DNA of 64,000 nt from Halalkalibaculum roseum (GCF_011059145.1 NZ_JAALLT010000002.1:620001-684000); one strand, 5' to 3'. Counted from the first letter of the stretch, positions 53,843-63,505 are shown. The notes: generated from the sequence alone by a model not told the origin. Translations and numbers: made by a program.

Positions 53843-54274
53843 GTGACAGACGATCTTAGCATTATCGGAAGGGTAGAGGTTGTTGACTTTCCTGAATGGG
53901 ACCTTTACGATATAAATGCTAAAATTGATACCGGTGCTTACACCTCAAGTCTTCACTGTCATCATATTGAACGTATTCATAAAGATGGAAAAAAGTACGT
54001 TCGTTTTAATTTGCTTGACCCATCACATGAAACATATAATGAAAAACTTTTTGAACTGCCCATTCATAAATCCAAAACTGTAAAAAGTTCCAACGGGGTA
54101 TCAGAAGAACGATTCATCGTGAAAACGAATCTCGTTGTACTTGGTAAAACGCTGGAAGCGGAACTATCGCTGACAGACAGATCAGAGATGAGATATCCCG
54201 TTCTGATAGGCCGTAAGTTGATAAAGGGACATTTCATTGTTGATGTTACCAAGAAATTTCAGAACCGTAATTGA
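53843..54274 (+). CDS. RimB-like retropepsin-fold protease (ATP-dependent zinc protease family)
   Basis: A 143 aa protein of the family annotated as ATP-dependent zinc protease, related to Pseudomonas RimB, with a retropepsin-like fold. The DTGA motif lies at AKIDTGAYTSSLHCHHIE (about 26-43), and RYPVLIGRKLIKGHFIVDV is the second half of the fold. The start is GTG at 53843; no closer ATG fits the conserved IGRVEVVDFPEW. RimK follows 20 bases later. The family acts on poly-glutamylated proteins in Pseudomonas. Confidence 0.8.
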   Translation: MTDDLSIIGRVEVVDFPEWDLYDINAKIDTGAYTSSLHCHHIERIHKDGKKYVRFNLLDPSHETYNEKLFELPIHKSKTVKSSNGVSEERFIVKTNLVVLGKTLEAELSLTDRSEMRYPVLIGRKLIKGHFIVDVTKKFQNRN

Positions 54275-54294
54275 TTCAAGAATAATAGTTATAC

Positions 54295-55218
54295 ATGCAC
54301 ATTGTAGTTTTATCCCGTAATTCAAAATTATATTCCACAAGCAGACTAGTTGAAACTATCGAAGAGTCCGGTCACGAAGCAACTGTTCTTGACCATTTGA
54401 AGTGTGATCTGGTATCTGAAAAAGATAACCCGAGTATTTATTACCGTGGTACCAAGATTGAAGGTGTAGATGCAGTGATTCCAAGAATAGGGGCTTCGGT
54501 TACTTTTTACGGATCTGCCGTTGTACGTCAATTCGAAATGATGAAAATATTTACAGCAGTAGAATCCCAGGCACTGGTCAGGTCTCGTGACAAACTGAGA
54601 AGTCTGCAAATTCTAGCAAGGGCAGGGGTCGGTATGCCCAAAACAGTGTTCACGAATTACTCTTCGGAAGTGAAAAAAGTGATTGCTTCAGTAGGAGGTC
54701 CGCCTCTGATCGTCAAACTGTTAGAGGGAACACAAGGGGTGGGTGTAGTCCTTGCACCGACTCAGAAAGCTGCAGAATCGATTATACAGGCATTTCACAG
54801 CATGAAGGCACGTGTTATCGTGCAGGAATTCATCGAGGAAGCCAAAGGCGAAGATATCCGAGCGTTTGTGGTGGATGGAAAAGTTGTTGGTGCAATGAAA
54901 CGCAAGGGGAAAGACGGCGAATTTCGATCCAATGTTCACAGGGGCGGCAGCGTGGAACTCATCAAATTGAATAAACAACAGAGAAAAGCTGCTTTAGTTG
55001 CCGCCAGGTCAATGGGACTATCTATTGCAGGTGTAGATATGTTACAGTCCGATCGAGGACCGTTAATCCTTGAGGTAAATTCTTCTCCGGGACTTGAAGG
55101 AATTGAGCGTGCAACACAAAAAGATATTGCCGGTCAGATCATCCGTTTCATTGAAAAAAAAGTACAACAACAACGAGATAATAAAAGTACGCGCAGGAAG
55201 ATTAAAAGCGATGCCTGA
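54295..55218 (+). CDS. rimK: RimK-type alpha-L-glutamate ligase
   Basis: ATP-grasp ligase that adds glutamate residues to a protein C-terminus (ribosomal protein S6 in E. coli). Family features: [35 protein letters not shown] (P loop-like ATP-grasp region), [26 protein letters not shown] and [14 protein letters not shown]. The 307 aa length equals E. coli RimK (300). The last 8 bases overlap the ATG of the following AspA/AstE-like gene. Whether S6 is the target here is unknown. Confidence 0.93.
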   Translation: MHIVVLSRNSKLYSTSRLVETIEESGHEATVLDHLKCDLVSEKDNPSIYYRGTKIEGVDAVIPRIGASVTFYGSAVVRQFEMMKIFTAVESQALVRSRDKLRSLQILARAGVGMPKTVFTNYSSEVKKVIASVGGPPLIVKLLEGTQGVGVVLAPTQKAAESIIQAFHSMKARVIVQEFIEEAKGEDIRAFVVDGKVVGAMKRKGKDGEFRSNVHRGGSVELIKLNKQQRKAALVAARSMGLSIAGVDMLQSDRGPLILEVNSSPGLEGIERATQKDIAGQIIRFIEKKVQQQRDNKSTRRKIKSDA

Positions 55219-56161
55219 TTCAATAACGATCAATAAGAAAAAAATCGGGCTGGGAGAACATGCTGAGATCTTTCTCAACATCGCCCGGCTGCCAACCTAT
55301 ACCAACATCGATTTACCGGTATATGTGTATCGGGCCGAAGAGGACGGACCGGTGCTACTTCTTACAGGAGGGTTGCACGGGGATGAAATCAACGGAATTG
55401 AAATTATCCGAAGGCTAATTGACAGGGAAAAGATTGTACCTGAGCGAGGTACCGTTATAGCTATGCCTGTAGTGAATGTATATGGGTTTATTCAAAATGT
55501 GCGGGGATTACCTGACGGTAAAGATATAAATCGCAGTTTTCCGGGTTCTAAAGGAGGCTCACTAGCCAAATTGTTGGCTTATACGTTAATGAATGAAATC
55601 ATACCGCAAATTGATTACGGAATTGATTTTCATACCGGAGGTTCAGCAAGAGCCAACTTTCCCCAAATACGTTGCACCCTAAATATTCCAAAGAACAAAG
55701 AGCTGGCCAAAGCTTTTGCTCCGCCTATCATTATTAACTCTGCTCTCATAAATAAATCATTCAGAAAGGCCGCTAAGAAGAAAGGTAAGCATATACTGGT
55801 GTATGAATCGGGAGAGTCGCTCAGATATGATGAATCTGGCATCGAAGAAGGTATGAACGGTACGATGCGCGTGATGAAGCACCTGGATATGATTGATTCG
55901 GCACCTGATCCCAATGATAGCGAAGTATTTTATAAAACAACCTGGGTGCGGGCCAAATATGCCGGACTATTCAGCTCTAAAATAGAATTGGGTGAAAAAG
56001 TTAATAAAAGACAAGTTTTGGGCCATATAAATGATCCCTTCGGGCAAGAATGGTTCAAATCAATGAGTCCCCAAAATGGACGAGTAATAGGCTTAAACAA
56101 TACGCCGGTGGTACATAAGGGGGATGCCCTGGTTCATCTGGCTTATAATCTCAATAAATAA
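55211..56161 (+). CDS. Succinylglutamate desuccinylase/aspartoacylase-like M14 enzyme
   Basis: Zinc-dependent M14-type deacylase. The metal motif is [13 protein letters not shown] (His56 and Glu59) and the third histidine lies in [20 protein letters not shown]-terminal barrel-sandwich region ([21 protein letters not shown]) is typical. The frame is open upstream, but ATG at 55211 ([13 protein letters not shown]) gives 316 aa, overlaps the rimK stop by 8 bases, and avoids 39 non-conserved residues. Co-location with RimK and the RimB-like protease is recurrent, so it may act on glutamylated peptides. Confidence 0.85.
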   Translation: MPDSITINKKKIGLGEHAEIFLNIARLPTYTNIDLPVYVYRAEEDGPVLLLTGGLHGDEINGIEIIRRLIDREKIVPERGTVIAMPVVNVYGFIQNVRGLPDGKDINRSFPGSKGGSLAKLLAYTLMNEIIPQIDYGIDFHTGGSARANFPQIRCTLNIPKNKELAKAFAPPIIINSALINKSFRKAAKKKGKHILVYESGESLRYDESGIEEGMNGTMRVMKHLDMIDSAPDPNDSEVFYKTTWVRAKYAGLFSSKIELGEKVNKRQVLGHINDPFGQEWFKSMSPQNGRVIGLNNTPVVHKGDALVHLAYNLNK

Positions 56162-56179
56162 GAATACCTACAGATAGTT

Positions 56180-56530
56180 ATGAAAGACGATTTAATCTTT
56201 CACGTTGTAAAAAAAGAAGATTGGAAAACACAGAAAAAAGACTCAAGATATCACCCCGAAACCATTGATACCGAAGGGTTTATACATTGTTCGACAGGCA
56301 GAAATATTGAGGAAGTTACCAATAGATTGTATAGTGGAGAAGATGATATTCTGCTGATTATCATCAATACTACACTGGTTGATCCTGAAATAAGATATGA
56401 AAATTGTGGAAATTCGGATATCAAATACCCACATATTTATGGGCCTTTGAATATGGACGCTGTAATTGATAAAATTGAACTGGCAAGCGAAGATGACGGA
56501 AGTTATAAAATATCTTTTTCCGAGAATTAG
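56180..56530 (+). CDS. DUF952 protein
   Basis: A 116 aa protein of the DUF952 family: IFHVVKKEDWK, TEGFIHCST, LLIIINTTLVDPEIRYE and YPHIYGPLNMDAVI are the family blocks. The function is unknown; the fold resembles small ADP-ribosyltransferase-like or macro-type domains in predictions, which I cannot test. It lies 18 bases after the deacylase gene and 2 bases before the peptidase gene. Confidence 0.85.
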   Translation: MKDDLIFHVVKKEDWKTQKKDSRYHPETIDTEGFIHCSTGRNIEEVTNRLYSGEDDILLIIINTTLVDPEIRYENCGNSDIKYPHIYGPLNMDAVIDKIELASEDDGSYKISFSEN

Positions 56531-56532
56531 AC

Positions 56533-57393
56533 ATGACATTATTTGAAGCTGCTTTAAATCATATATGCGAGACGGCTAAAATTCCTTCCTTCAGCACCTA
56601 TGAAGAGAGAATACATCCTTATATAAGAAGTGTATTTAAATCGATACCACACGCTGAAGAGATCCGTGTACCGGGAAACAGTCTTATCTTTAGCGTTCCG
56701 AATGCCCAATCTAATTATACAGTAGCACTTGCAGCTCACCTGGATAAAATCAATCACTTTGGTAACAAACACCCGGCTGAACTGCCGGTTAAAGTCACTG
56801 AATCACATATTCAGGGAGCAATGGACGATTGTGCAGGTTTAGGCATCATATTATCTATTGCCGAGCACTTGGATTCGATAGGTGAGGTACCCAACTTTTT
56901 GTTTTTCTTTTCAGAAATGGAGGAAAGCAAAGGCCTTAAAGAGCATCCGGAACTACTTCGGAATATAGGCAAAGGTTATGAACATGGGATCGGGGCCAAA
57001 CGCATATCTAAGACTTGTCTTCAAAATGAGTTTATTCCTGATGAAATTATAACTGTAGACACCACTCCGCTCTTTAAAGGAGAATCCGGCGTGGCTCTCT
57101 ATTCGAAACATTGGGAATTAAATGACCTGGATCCGAATAAAGAACTCAAAAACAAGACCACTCAAGCAGAAAACAGATTTAAGGAGATCGATTCGAAGAT
57201 ACATTTGGATAATAACACCAATGATTACCTTCACTATGGATACGAATTTAATATCAACAGTGATAAACCTGTGGTATCAAATGCTTTGGAACCCGCCATC
57301 TATCCATATCACCAAAAAGGTGAAAAAGTGTACAAGAAGGACATTGAACGAGTTCTAAACATATTAGCGGATTATCTAAATTCAGTTGCTTAA
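56533..57393 (+). CDS. M20/M28/M42-type metallopeptidase-like protein
   Basis: Two-zinc peptidase fold. Likely ligands are visible in order: AAHLDKINHFG (His near 73), GAMDDCAGLGI (bridging Asp), FFSEMEESKG (Glu pair), VDTTPLFKGESG (Asp) and AIYPYHQKGEK (terminal His). At 286 aa it is shorter than most M20/M42 enzymes (350 or more), suggesting a reduced or absent dimerisation domain. The substrate is unknown. It is flanked by DUF952 (2-base gap) and the lipid kinase (1-base overlap, TAATG), so translation is coupled. Confidence 0.72.
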   Translation: MTLFEAALNHICETAKIPSFSTYEERIHPYIRSVFKSIPHAEEIRVPGNSLIFSVPNAQSNYTVALAAHLDKINHFGNKHPAELPVKVTESHIQGAMDDCAGLGIILSIAEHLDSIGEVPNFLFFFSEMEESKGLKEHPELLRNIGKGYEHGIGAKRISKTCLQNEFIPDEIITVDTTPLFKGESGVALYSKHWELNDLDPNKELKNKTTQAENRFKEIDSKIHLDNNTNDYLHYGYEFNINSDKPVVSNALEPAIYPYHQKGEKVYKKDIERVLNILADYLNSVA

Positions 57394-58265
57394 TGAGCTA
57401 CTGTTTTTTATACAATCCGTCATCCAATAGAAATAGGTCATATAATAGTTTTCTGAAGCTAAAGGAGCTGACTGCCGATTGGAGAGATACACGATTTATC
57501 AGCACAGAATCGCGCTTGCACCTAAAATCGGAAGCAAAAAAAGCAGCACTTCGTTACGATACCGTAGTTGCCTGCGGTGGTGATGGAACCGTCAGAGATG
57601 TTGCCGTAGCCTTGTTAAAGTCTGAGGCTAACCTGGGTGTGATACCTTTGGGCAGTGGTAATGACTTTTCAAAGAGTATTGGTTTAGACAAAGATCTTGA
57701 AAGATCCGTCGAGGTACTGAAAAGAAGAAAAACCCGTTATATTTCAGTCGGTAAGTGCAATGATTTTCATTTCATAAATACTCTTGGTTTTGGTTTTGAC
57801 GGACAAACCAACCGATATGCCATGGCGAGCAAAGTACGATTTGGCTCGTTACGCTATGCTCTGTCCGCTTTAAAAGCAAATTTTCTGCGTAGTCCATTTA
57901 AGGTAAACATCTCTATTGACGGAACTTTGTTGGATGAAAGTGACTGGATCATGATTACAGCTGCCAATGGAAGGGTAGAAGGAGGTAATTTTGTGATTGC
58001 ACAGGATGCTAATCCCTTTGATGAATTGTTACGGATTGTAATGATCAGATCTATTTCAAAAGGACTTTTGCCTTTCTTATTACCCTTATTTCTAATTGGC
58101 AAGCAGGAATGGCTTCCTTATTACGAGTGCCGTAAGGCTAAAAAGGCATTTTTGGAATTCAATAGGCCGGTTTACATCCATACAGACGGTGAACAAATCA
58201 CCAGTAACGATACAAAGTTTGATATTACACTATATCCCAAGTCATTAGAAGTGATATGCAGGTAA
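57393..58265 (+). CDS. Diacylglycerol/sphingosine-type lipid kinase
   Basis: Member of the YegS/DgkB family, which phosphorylates diacylglycerol or related lipids. Family motifs: YNPSSNRNR (8-16), the nucleotide-binding CGGDGTVRDV (61-70), IPLGSGNDFSKSIGL, NTLGFGFDG, TAANGRVEGGNF and IHTDGEQ near the end. The 290 aa length is typical. It closes the gene run that starts with the RimB-like protease. Confidence 0.88.
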   Translation: MSYCFLYNPSSNRNRSYNSFLKLKELTADWRDTRFISTESRLHLKSEAKKAALRYDTVVACGGDGTVRDVAVALLKSEANLGVIPLGSGNDFSKSIGLDKDLERSVEVLKRRKTRYISVGKCNDFHFINTLGFGFDGQTNRYAMASKVRFGSLRYALSALKANFLRSPFKVNISIDGTLLDESDWIMITAANGRVEGGNFVIAQDANPFDELLRIVMIRSISKGLLPFLLPLFLIGKQEWLPYYECRKAKKAFLEFNRPVYIHTDGEQITSNDTKFDITLYPKSLEVICR

Positions 58266-58273
58266 AATAACTG

Positions 58274-58732
58274 CTACTTGAGAATGCCTTTTATTATGTG
58301 CAGTACGCCATTTTGAGCTCTTATATTCATCTTCAAGACTTCTGCATTGTTTATCTTTACCGGATTTTCGCCAGGTTTTAAAACAAGTGTTACGCCACCC
58401 ATTGAAGTAGCCCTGGCCATCACTTTCATATTTCTTTCAGTAGCATAACCGGTCATGATATGGTTCAGTAAAAGATTCCTGATTGATGATGAAGTAATGT
58501 TCTTACCTGAAGTTTCTCTATCAAATGACTCGTTAATTGGGGCAAATATGGTGAAGGGGCCGTTACCTGATAGTTCTTCATCAATCCCATTTGCTTCCAA
58601 AGCAGCTGCAAAGGAGCTGAGATTGCTATGATTCTTGATGACCGTCATGATTTTTTGGGAATTTGCCAATTCAGGATTCGCCATTAGTAAAAAGGCAGCT
58701 AAAAGGAGGCCTATCCCTCTGTTAATATTCAT
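58274..58732 (-). CDS. Fasciclin-domain secreted protein
   Basis: One FAS1 (fasciclin) domain, usually adhesive and extracellular. The pattern IMTVIKNHSNLSSFAAALEA, FTIFAPINESFDR and ILLNHIMTGY-like LLLNHIMTG followed by NGVLHIIKGIL is clear. ATG at 58732 (MNINRGIGLLLAAFLLM) is preferred over 58861 because it starts a proper signal peptide (cut near ANSQ) and gives 152 aa, the size of single-domain secreted FAS1 proteins. The target is unknown. Confidence 0.85.
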   Translation of the reverse strand: MNINRGIGLLLAAFLLMANPELANSQKIMTVIKNHSNLSSFAAALEANGIDEELSGNGPFTIFAPINESFDRETSGKNITSSSIRNLLLNHIMTGYATERNMKVMARATSMGGVTLVLKPGENPVKINNAEVLKMNIRAQNGVLHIIKGILK

Positions 58733-58850
58733 TTTATTGATGACTTTAATTACTGTTGAATAAAGCCGAATATTTGTCTGTAGATACTTAGATGAAATAA
58801 ATCTTAGCTGTAACCAACTAAAAAAAAATGTAATAGGCAACAAGATAGCT

Positions 58851-59204
58851 TTATAGTGCACCGATAATCTGTTGCAACTGAGAAAAGGTGACAGGCTTTA
58901 CCAGGTAAGCTTCATAATTGGTCTTAGAAGCCCTTAATTTTGTGGATTCATCTGAATTACCGGTAATATAGATTACCGGGATGGAGTCATTCTTTGATTG
59001 GATCTTTTGCATAGCTTCGATCCCGTCCATATTATCTTCAAGCATAATATCCATAAGGATAAGATCAACATGCATTTCATCGATAGCTGAAACCGCTGCT
59101 TCTCCTTTTGCATAGGCGCCAAGAACCTCATGACCCATTTTTTGGACCATTTTTGTAAGCATAAGGGATATAAGCCGGTCATCCTCAATGATAAGAATCT
59201 TCAT
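58851..59204 (-). CDS. Single-domain response regulator (CheY-like)
   Basis: A 117 aa receiver domain alone. The acidic pocket is Glu7-Asp8-Asp9, the phosphoacceptor is Asp52 (ILMDIMLED), the switch Thr is Thr81 (YITGNSDE) and the conserved Lys is Lys103 (LVKPVTF). There is no output domain, so it must act by protein contact or as a phosphorelay member. No histidine kinase gene is nearby. Confidence 0.93.
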   Translation of the reverse strand: MKILIIEDDRLISLMLTKMVQKMGHEVLGAYAKGEAAVSAIDEMHVDLILMDIMLEDNMDGIEAMQKIQSKNDSIPVIYITGNSDESTKLRASKTNYEAYLVKPVTFSQLQQIIGAL

Positions 59205-59605
59205 ATGCGCCCAATCTATTTAATTTCTCCACAAATAATCTAAATTTGTTAAAAAATACAAGGTAAGTTAATGACCGACAATACTTTATAAAGGTTTACA
59301 AATACGGAATATTAACTAGAAGGCATCAATGTATGACTCGGGAATGGTTCACTACATTATTCGACATGCTGGAATTGTTTATAGAGAGGAAGTAGGAAAA
59401 ACATACATTTTCAATAAATCTAAAGCAGATAAATGGGTAATTCCTGTCATACTATTTATTACAACGCCGAATTCATTATTAATTATTGAAATGACAATTT
59501 TGGCCTAATGAGTATATATATGTCGTATAATTTATATTATGTAAAGTTTAAATAAATCTATCTATTCCCTTATTCACTACACTATCAAACAATACTTTAA
59601 AAATG
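59205..59605. other. Intergenic region between the regulator and peroxiredoxin genes
   Basis: About 400 AT-rich bases. Apart from one weak 59-codon frame (listed separately) nothing is recognised; it should include the promoter of the response regulator gene on the minus strand. Confidence 0.4.
59329..59508 (+). CDS. Possible small protein, hypothetical
   Basis: A 59-codon frame (MYDSGMVHYIIRHAGIVYRE then EVGKTYIFNKSKADKWVIPV and a hydrophobic end) in an otherwise empty gap. No recognised family and no clear ribosome binding site. It may be chance or the decayed end of a gene. Confidence 0.2.
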   Translation: MYDSGMVHYIIRHAGIVYREEVGKTYIFNKSKADKWVIPVILFITTPNSLLIIEMTILA

Positions 59606-60070
59606 TTACTGCTGTAATGCCTCCTTAATGGAACGAAAATCAGGAACCTGGCTAGCATCATCTAAAACTTCTGCATATTCAACTTGCTTATCCTCACCTA
59701 TTACAAAGGCAGCTCTTTTGGCGACACCTACCATTCCGTAGAAATCATCATATAGAGCGTCGTACTTTTCAGATACTTCCCTGTTGAAATCACTTAAAAG
59801 TGTGAAGTTCAAATTTTGGGCTTTCTTGAACTCTTTTAACGTAAAGAAACTGTCTACACTAATGCCAATCACTTTGGCATCCAATGAATTATATAGTTTC
59901 ATATTATCTCTTACTGTGCAAAGTTCTTCTGTGCACTTACTAGAAAAAGCTAATGGGAAAAATAGCAATAAGCCTTTAGACCCATTTAGATAATTATATA
60001 TCTCGACAGGTTCTCCTTCTGTATTTTGCAATTCAAAATTGGGCGCAGTATCCCCACTATCTATAGACAT
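59606..60070 (-). CDS. Peroxiredoxin (AhpC/TSA family)
   Basis: Thiol peroxidase reducing H2O2 or organic peroxides. The peroxidatic motif is PLAFSSKC with Cys46 (P-x3-S-x2-C), and Cys51 lies five residues later, the spacing seen in BCP-type enzymes. The 154 aa length and the pattern GDTAPNFELQNTEG, IGISVDSFFTLKEF and LLSDFN fit the AhpE/BCP group. It is the last gene of a five-gene minus-strand run starting at der. Confidence 0.9.
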   Translation of the reverse strand: MSIDSGDTAPNFELQNTEGEPVEIYNYLNGSKGLLLFFPLAFSSKCTEELCTVRDNMKLYNSLDAKVIGISVDSFFTLKEFKKAQNLNFTLLSDFNREVSEKYDALYDDFYGMVGVAKRAAFVIGEDKQVEYAEVLDDASQVPDFRSIKEALQQ

Positions 60071-60087
60071 AATATGTTGTATAAGGT

Positions 60088-60726
60088 TTATATTTGAATG
60101 GTATCCTTGCTTGAAGGATTCTTTTTTCTGGCATATTCATACCCGTATAGAGTCATGAGAAGGCTGCTAATAAGCAAAGTTTTCCATAACCAACCTGTAT
60201 TCTCATTCACTCCGGGTATATACCAATAGATGATGAAGGTTATCAGGAATAAAATAATTCCCACCAGGATGTACATATATCGTTTTTCTCTGTAGGTATA
60301 AACCGAATACATCAGCAATGCAACCAGAATGGCTCCTCCCTGGTAAATACTAAGTAACCAATCCTTCAAGGCATAGGTGTTGGCTACCAATACATAAGAT
60401 AAGACTATAAAAAGCGGTAAAGCGGCATAAACTAGTGGAAATTGGGCAAATACGGGCTTAGACTGTCGGATAAACACTGCCAAAGCGCTTAAAACGAATG
60501 CCAGCGCAATAATATGTCCCCATTCTACAACTATATCTGAATATAGTGTAAGATCAATGGCATCTAGCCACCCATCAACCACTACACTAGCCTGGGTAGT
60601 GGCAAATACCAGGGCCGCAATACTCAATCCCAGAAACTTTAATCTATCGCTACCTTCTGCATAATTATAACACCTATAACCGCAATAAAAACCGACGAAA
60701 CTAAGTAGTAATGCATCCCATGCCAT
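60088..60726 (-). CDS. Seven-helix membrane protein, unknown
   Basis: A 212 aa protein with about seven predicted membrane helices and short loops. No catalytic motif is visible and the family is not recognised. Helix edges carry Tyr/Trp and the tail is basic (YEYARKKNPSSKD), so the C-terminus is probably cytoplasmic. It lies 17 bases upstream of the peroxiredoxin gene and 14 bases downstream of the DinB-like gene, so it belongs to that operon. Confidence 0.68.
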   Translation of the reverse strand: MAWDALLLSFVGFYCGYRCYNYAEGSDRLKFLGLSIAALVFATTQASVVVDGWLDAIDLTLYSDIVVEWGHIIALAFVLSALAVFIRQSKPVFAQFPLVYAALPLFIVLSYVLVANTYALKDWLLSIYQGGAILVALLMYSVYTYREKRYMYILVGIILFLITFIIYWYIPGVNENTGWLWKTLLISSLLMTLYGYEYARKKNPSSKDTIQI

Positions 60727-60740
60727 AAAATACTAGGATC

Positions 60741-61304
60741 TCAGGAATTTTCGGGTTCTTGTCTGGATCGGGCGGCCTGTTTTTGTTCAATTTCCCGGCG
60801 GGTTTGCTTCTCTTGTTCAAATACCATGACCAGATCTGCTATTTGCTTGAGCATAGATCGATCAAATCGTATCATTTGCTGCATAAAATCGTATAAGGTA
60901 ATTTCTTTATTGTCGTCATAAATAACTATCTCCCAGTCAATTAGCGGAATATTTTTTATGACATTTACAACACCCGCCCGATGTTTGGCGAGTTTGCTGA
61001 GCAACTTTTGTATATCGTCTAGCTTCTCTTGATCTACCTCAAATGTTTCACGAAAATGCTCAAAATCACCAAGTCTGGTAGGTCTTGGATTTTTAAAAGC
61101 CTGTTCCAAGATTGGCCGGTAGTATGATAGCTGTGCATGATCTATGAGCAGCAGCATTTCAGCAATGGATTTGCCGTCGGGTGGTGTTTCCGTGTACGGC
61201 ACATTCTCTATAACATATTTAAGTGCCTCTGCTTCATCTTCAAGATATGCAGCATCTTCTACCAGTGTGTCAAGCTGTTCCTGCGTAATTTCCCGGTCTG
61301 TCAT
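60741..61304 (-). CDS. DinB-like helical protein in the nuoI run
   Basis: A 187 aa, strongly helical protein. The blocks IENVPYTETPPDGKSIAEMLLLIDH, SYYRPILEQAF, IKNIPLIDWEIVIYDD and TLYDFMQQMIRFDRSMLKQIADLV resemble DinB/YfiT-like four-helix bundles, with candidate metal residues His76 and a late Asp/His. The charged C-terminal tail is probably disordered. Function unknown. It is 19 bases downstream of nuoI and 14 bases upstream of the seven-helix protein gene. Confidence 0.6.
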   Translation of the reverse strand: MTDREITQEQLDTLVEDAAYLEDEAEALKYVIENVPYTETPPDGKSIAEMLLLIDHAQLSYYRPILEQAFKNPRPTRLGDFEHFRETFEVDQEKLDDIQKLLSKLAKHRAGVVNVIKNIPLIDWEIVIYDDNKEITLYDFMQQMIRFDRSMLKQIADLVMVFEQEKQTRREIEQKQAARSRQEPENS

Positions 61305-61323
61305 GAATATCTATAAATCTTGT

Positions 61324-62022
61324 TTATCTGGCCCAATCAGAATCAGCTTTCGTCTTATCGTTACTTTTCTGTTGCTCCAGCATCTCGACCAATGATAAGC
61401 CTGAATTGAATTCACGATCCCGGTCTCGTACAGAATGTATGTTGTTCTCCTCCTGGAAATCCCAAAACTTTCCGAATTGCCTGTTTTTGTATTCCCTCAG
61501 AAAATCAAGTCTTTCCTTCAAATCTTCTTTAGGAACCAACAAACGTTGTTTATCATAAATAGCTTCTTCCCTGCTTTCAAAGACAATATCATAGTCTTTG
61601 GACATAACTATTGCCTCTTCAGGACAAACCTCTTCACAGTAACCGCAGTAGATGCAGCGTAACATATTAATTTCAAAGAAGTCGGGATATCGTTCTTTAG
61701 GATCATCTGCATCTTCGTTTGCCTGCATGCTAATAGCAAGCGGCGGGCAAGCACGGGCGCAGAGTCCGCAAGCCACACAGCGTTCTTTACCATCGTCTTC
61801 TACTAGTACCGGTCTTCCTCTGAAAATTGCGGGAGGGTCCCATTTTTCTTCCGGATAATTTAGTGTAAAGGTGGGCTGAAATATTTGTTTAAAAGAGTAC
61901 CAAAGAGCCTTCAGAATTTCCGGCAAATAAAGACTTTCTGAAAAGGATAGCTTACGCTCCCGCTCGTAATTCTGATTCAGCGCATTGGCACGTGGTTTAT
62001 CTAGATTCTCAATTTGAGCCAT
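61324..62022 (-). CDS. nuoI: NADH-quinone oxidoreductase subunit I-like ferredoxin
   Basis: Two 4Fe-4S clusters of the complex I peripheral arm (N6a/N6b type). Ligand sets are Cys82, Cys85, Cys88, Cys92 and Cys123, Cys126, Cys129, Cys133, with the typical [13 protein letters not shown] and [13 protein letters not shown] wording and the [15 protein letters not shown] tail. At 232 aa it is longer than E. coli NuoI (180), with N- and C-terminal extensions. No other nuo gene is within the window: der is upstream (93 bases before) and a DinB-like gene downstream. Confidence 0.88.
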   Translation of the reverse strand: MAQIENLDKPRANALNQNYERERKLSFSESLYLPEILKALWYSFKQIFQPTFTLNYPEEKWDPPAIFRGRPVLVEDDGKERCVACGLCARACPPLAISMQANEDADDPKERYPDFFEINMLRCIYCGYCEEVCPEEAIVMSKDYDIVFESREEAIYDKQRLLVPKEDLKERLDFLREYKNRQFGKFWDFQEENNIHSVRDRDREFNSGLSLVEMLEQQKSNDKTKADSDWAR

Positions 62023-62113
62023 GTGTAAGTTCTGAGCCGCTTTAAATAGTTTGAGGTAATAAGAACCAGCTAAAAATAACTTATTAAGTGGTTCACTTCA
62101 AAAGTAAAAATTT

Positions 62114-63421
62114 TTATTTCTGTTTGAACGTCATGGTAATAGGTACACCCTTGAAACCGAACTCTTCCCTGATCCGTTTCTCAATAAAACGCCGATAATT
62201 GGCCGGAAGCTCAGATGGCGTATTCATAAAGAATTTGAATACAGGCGGAGCTGATTTTACCTGTGTAGCATATTTGATCTTCAAGGCATGTCCCCTTTTA
62301 ATAGGAAGCGGACGTTCTTTAGCAATCCGCTGCAAGAAATCGTTAAAGTCGGGTGTACTGATAACTTTTTCTCGTTCCTGGATCACTTCTTCTGCTACCT
62401 CAATAACTTTACCGATACGTTTTTTATTCGTAGCTGATATGCTCACAATGGGTACCCATTTCATATTGGGCACTTCAGCATAGATATATTCTTCAAATTC
62501 TTTGAGCAGATTCGTGTCTTTTTCAGGAACCAGATCCCATTTATTCAGAACGATTACAATTCCCTTGTTAAAACGTTCTGCCTCACTGAGTATGTGCTTG
62601 TCCTGTGCTTCAAAACCCCTCATGGCGTCGAGCATAATAATTGCCACGTCACAATCCCTTAAAGCTCTGTCGGTTCTTACAGCACTATAAAACTCAACAT
62701 TTTCCTCTACTTTTCTTCTTTTTCTGAGCCCGGCCGTATCCACCAATATGTAGGTCTTATCGTTATAAACCAGCTTACTGTTAATGGAATCGCGCGTAGT
62801 ACCGGGTATATCCGTGACGATGCAGCGTTCATCATCCAGCATGGCATTCACAAAACTGCTTTTGCCTACATTCGGCCGACCGACAACTGCCAGTTTTGGA
62901 TATTTACTTTCGGGTTCTTCTGTCTCTTCGGGAAGTAGTTCCACGAGACGATCTAAAAGATCACCGGTACCTGTGCCATTAATTGCTGAGACAGGAAAAA
63001 GTTCTTCAAAACCCAAGCTGTAAAATTCTGTGGCATTTAATGCCCTCTCTTCGTTATCAGACTTATTCGCAACTAACAAAACAGGTTTTTCCTGTTGACG
63101 AAGTAAATTTGCCACCGACATATCAAGGCTGGTAATTCCCGCTTCGGTATCAACTACGAACAGAATAATATCCGACTCGTCAAGGGCAATGTGCACCTGC
63201 TCTCGGATACCTTCAATCATAACGTCGGTTGCATCCGGTTGATATCCACCTGTATCAATTACGGTAAATTCTCGGCCGTTCCAGTGCGACTCCCCATAAT
63301 GACGGTCACGGGTAACCCCGTACTGATCATCAACAATGGCTTTGCGACTTCCTATAAGTCTGTTAAAGATGGTAGACTTGCCTACATTTGGCCTTCCTAC
63401 TATTGAAACTACGGGGAGCAT
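62114..63421 (-). CDS. der: Ribosome assembly GTPase Der (EngA)
   Basis: Double GTPase essential for 50S subunit maturation. Two complete G domains are seen: GRPNVGKSTIFNRL with DTGGY and NKSD, then GRPNVGKSSFVNAM with DTAGLRKRR and NKWD, then the C-terminal KH-like domain (ERPLPIKRGHALKIKYATQ, FGFKGVPITMTFKQK). ATG at 63421 (MLPVVSIVGRP) gives 435 aa, the usual length; the open frame extends 22 codons further upstream, but those residues are hydrophobic and not conserved. Confidence 0.95.
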   Translation of the reverse strand: MLPVVSIVGRPNVGKSTIFNRLIGSRKAIVDDQYGVTRDRHYGESHWNGREFTVIDTGGYQPDATDVMIEGIREQVHIALDESDIILFVVDTEAGITSLDMSVANLLRQQEKPVLLVANKSDNEERALNATEFYSLGFEELFPVSAINGTGTGDLLDRLVELLPEETEEPESKYPKLAVVGRPNVGKSSFVNAMLDDERCIVTDIPGTTRDSINSKLVYNDKTYILVDTAGLRKRRKVEENVEFYSAVRTDRALRDCDVAIIMLDAMRGFEAQDKHILSEAERFNKGIVIVLNKWDLVPEKDTNLLKEFEEYIYAEVPNMKWVPIVSISATNKKRIGKVIEVAEEVIQEREKVISTPDFNDFLQRIAKERPLPIKRGHALKIKYATQVKSAPPVFKFFMNTPSELPANYRRFIEKRIREEFGFKGVPITMTFKQK

Positions 63422-63505
63422 GTTGATTATATTCTTGTTATTTTGTTTTGATTCGAAAGCGATGAAAATAACGATTATAAAGCTCAAAGTAGAGTATTAA
63501 TTCAC

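Noticed and set aside
63422-63487. N-terminal extension of Der
   Set aside because: The extra 22 residues precede the conserved PVVSIVGRPNVGKS start and resemble intergenic AT-rich sequence.
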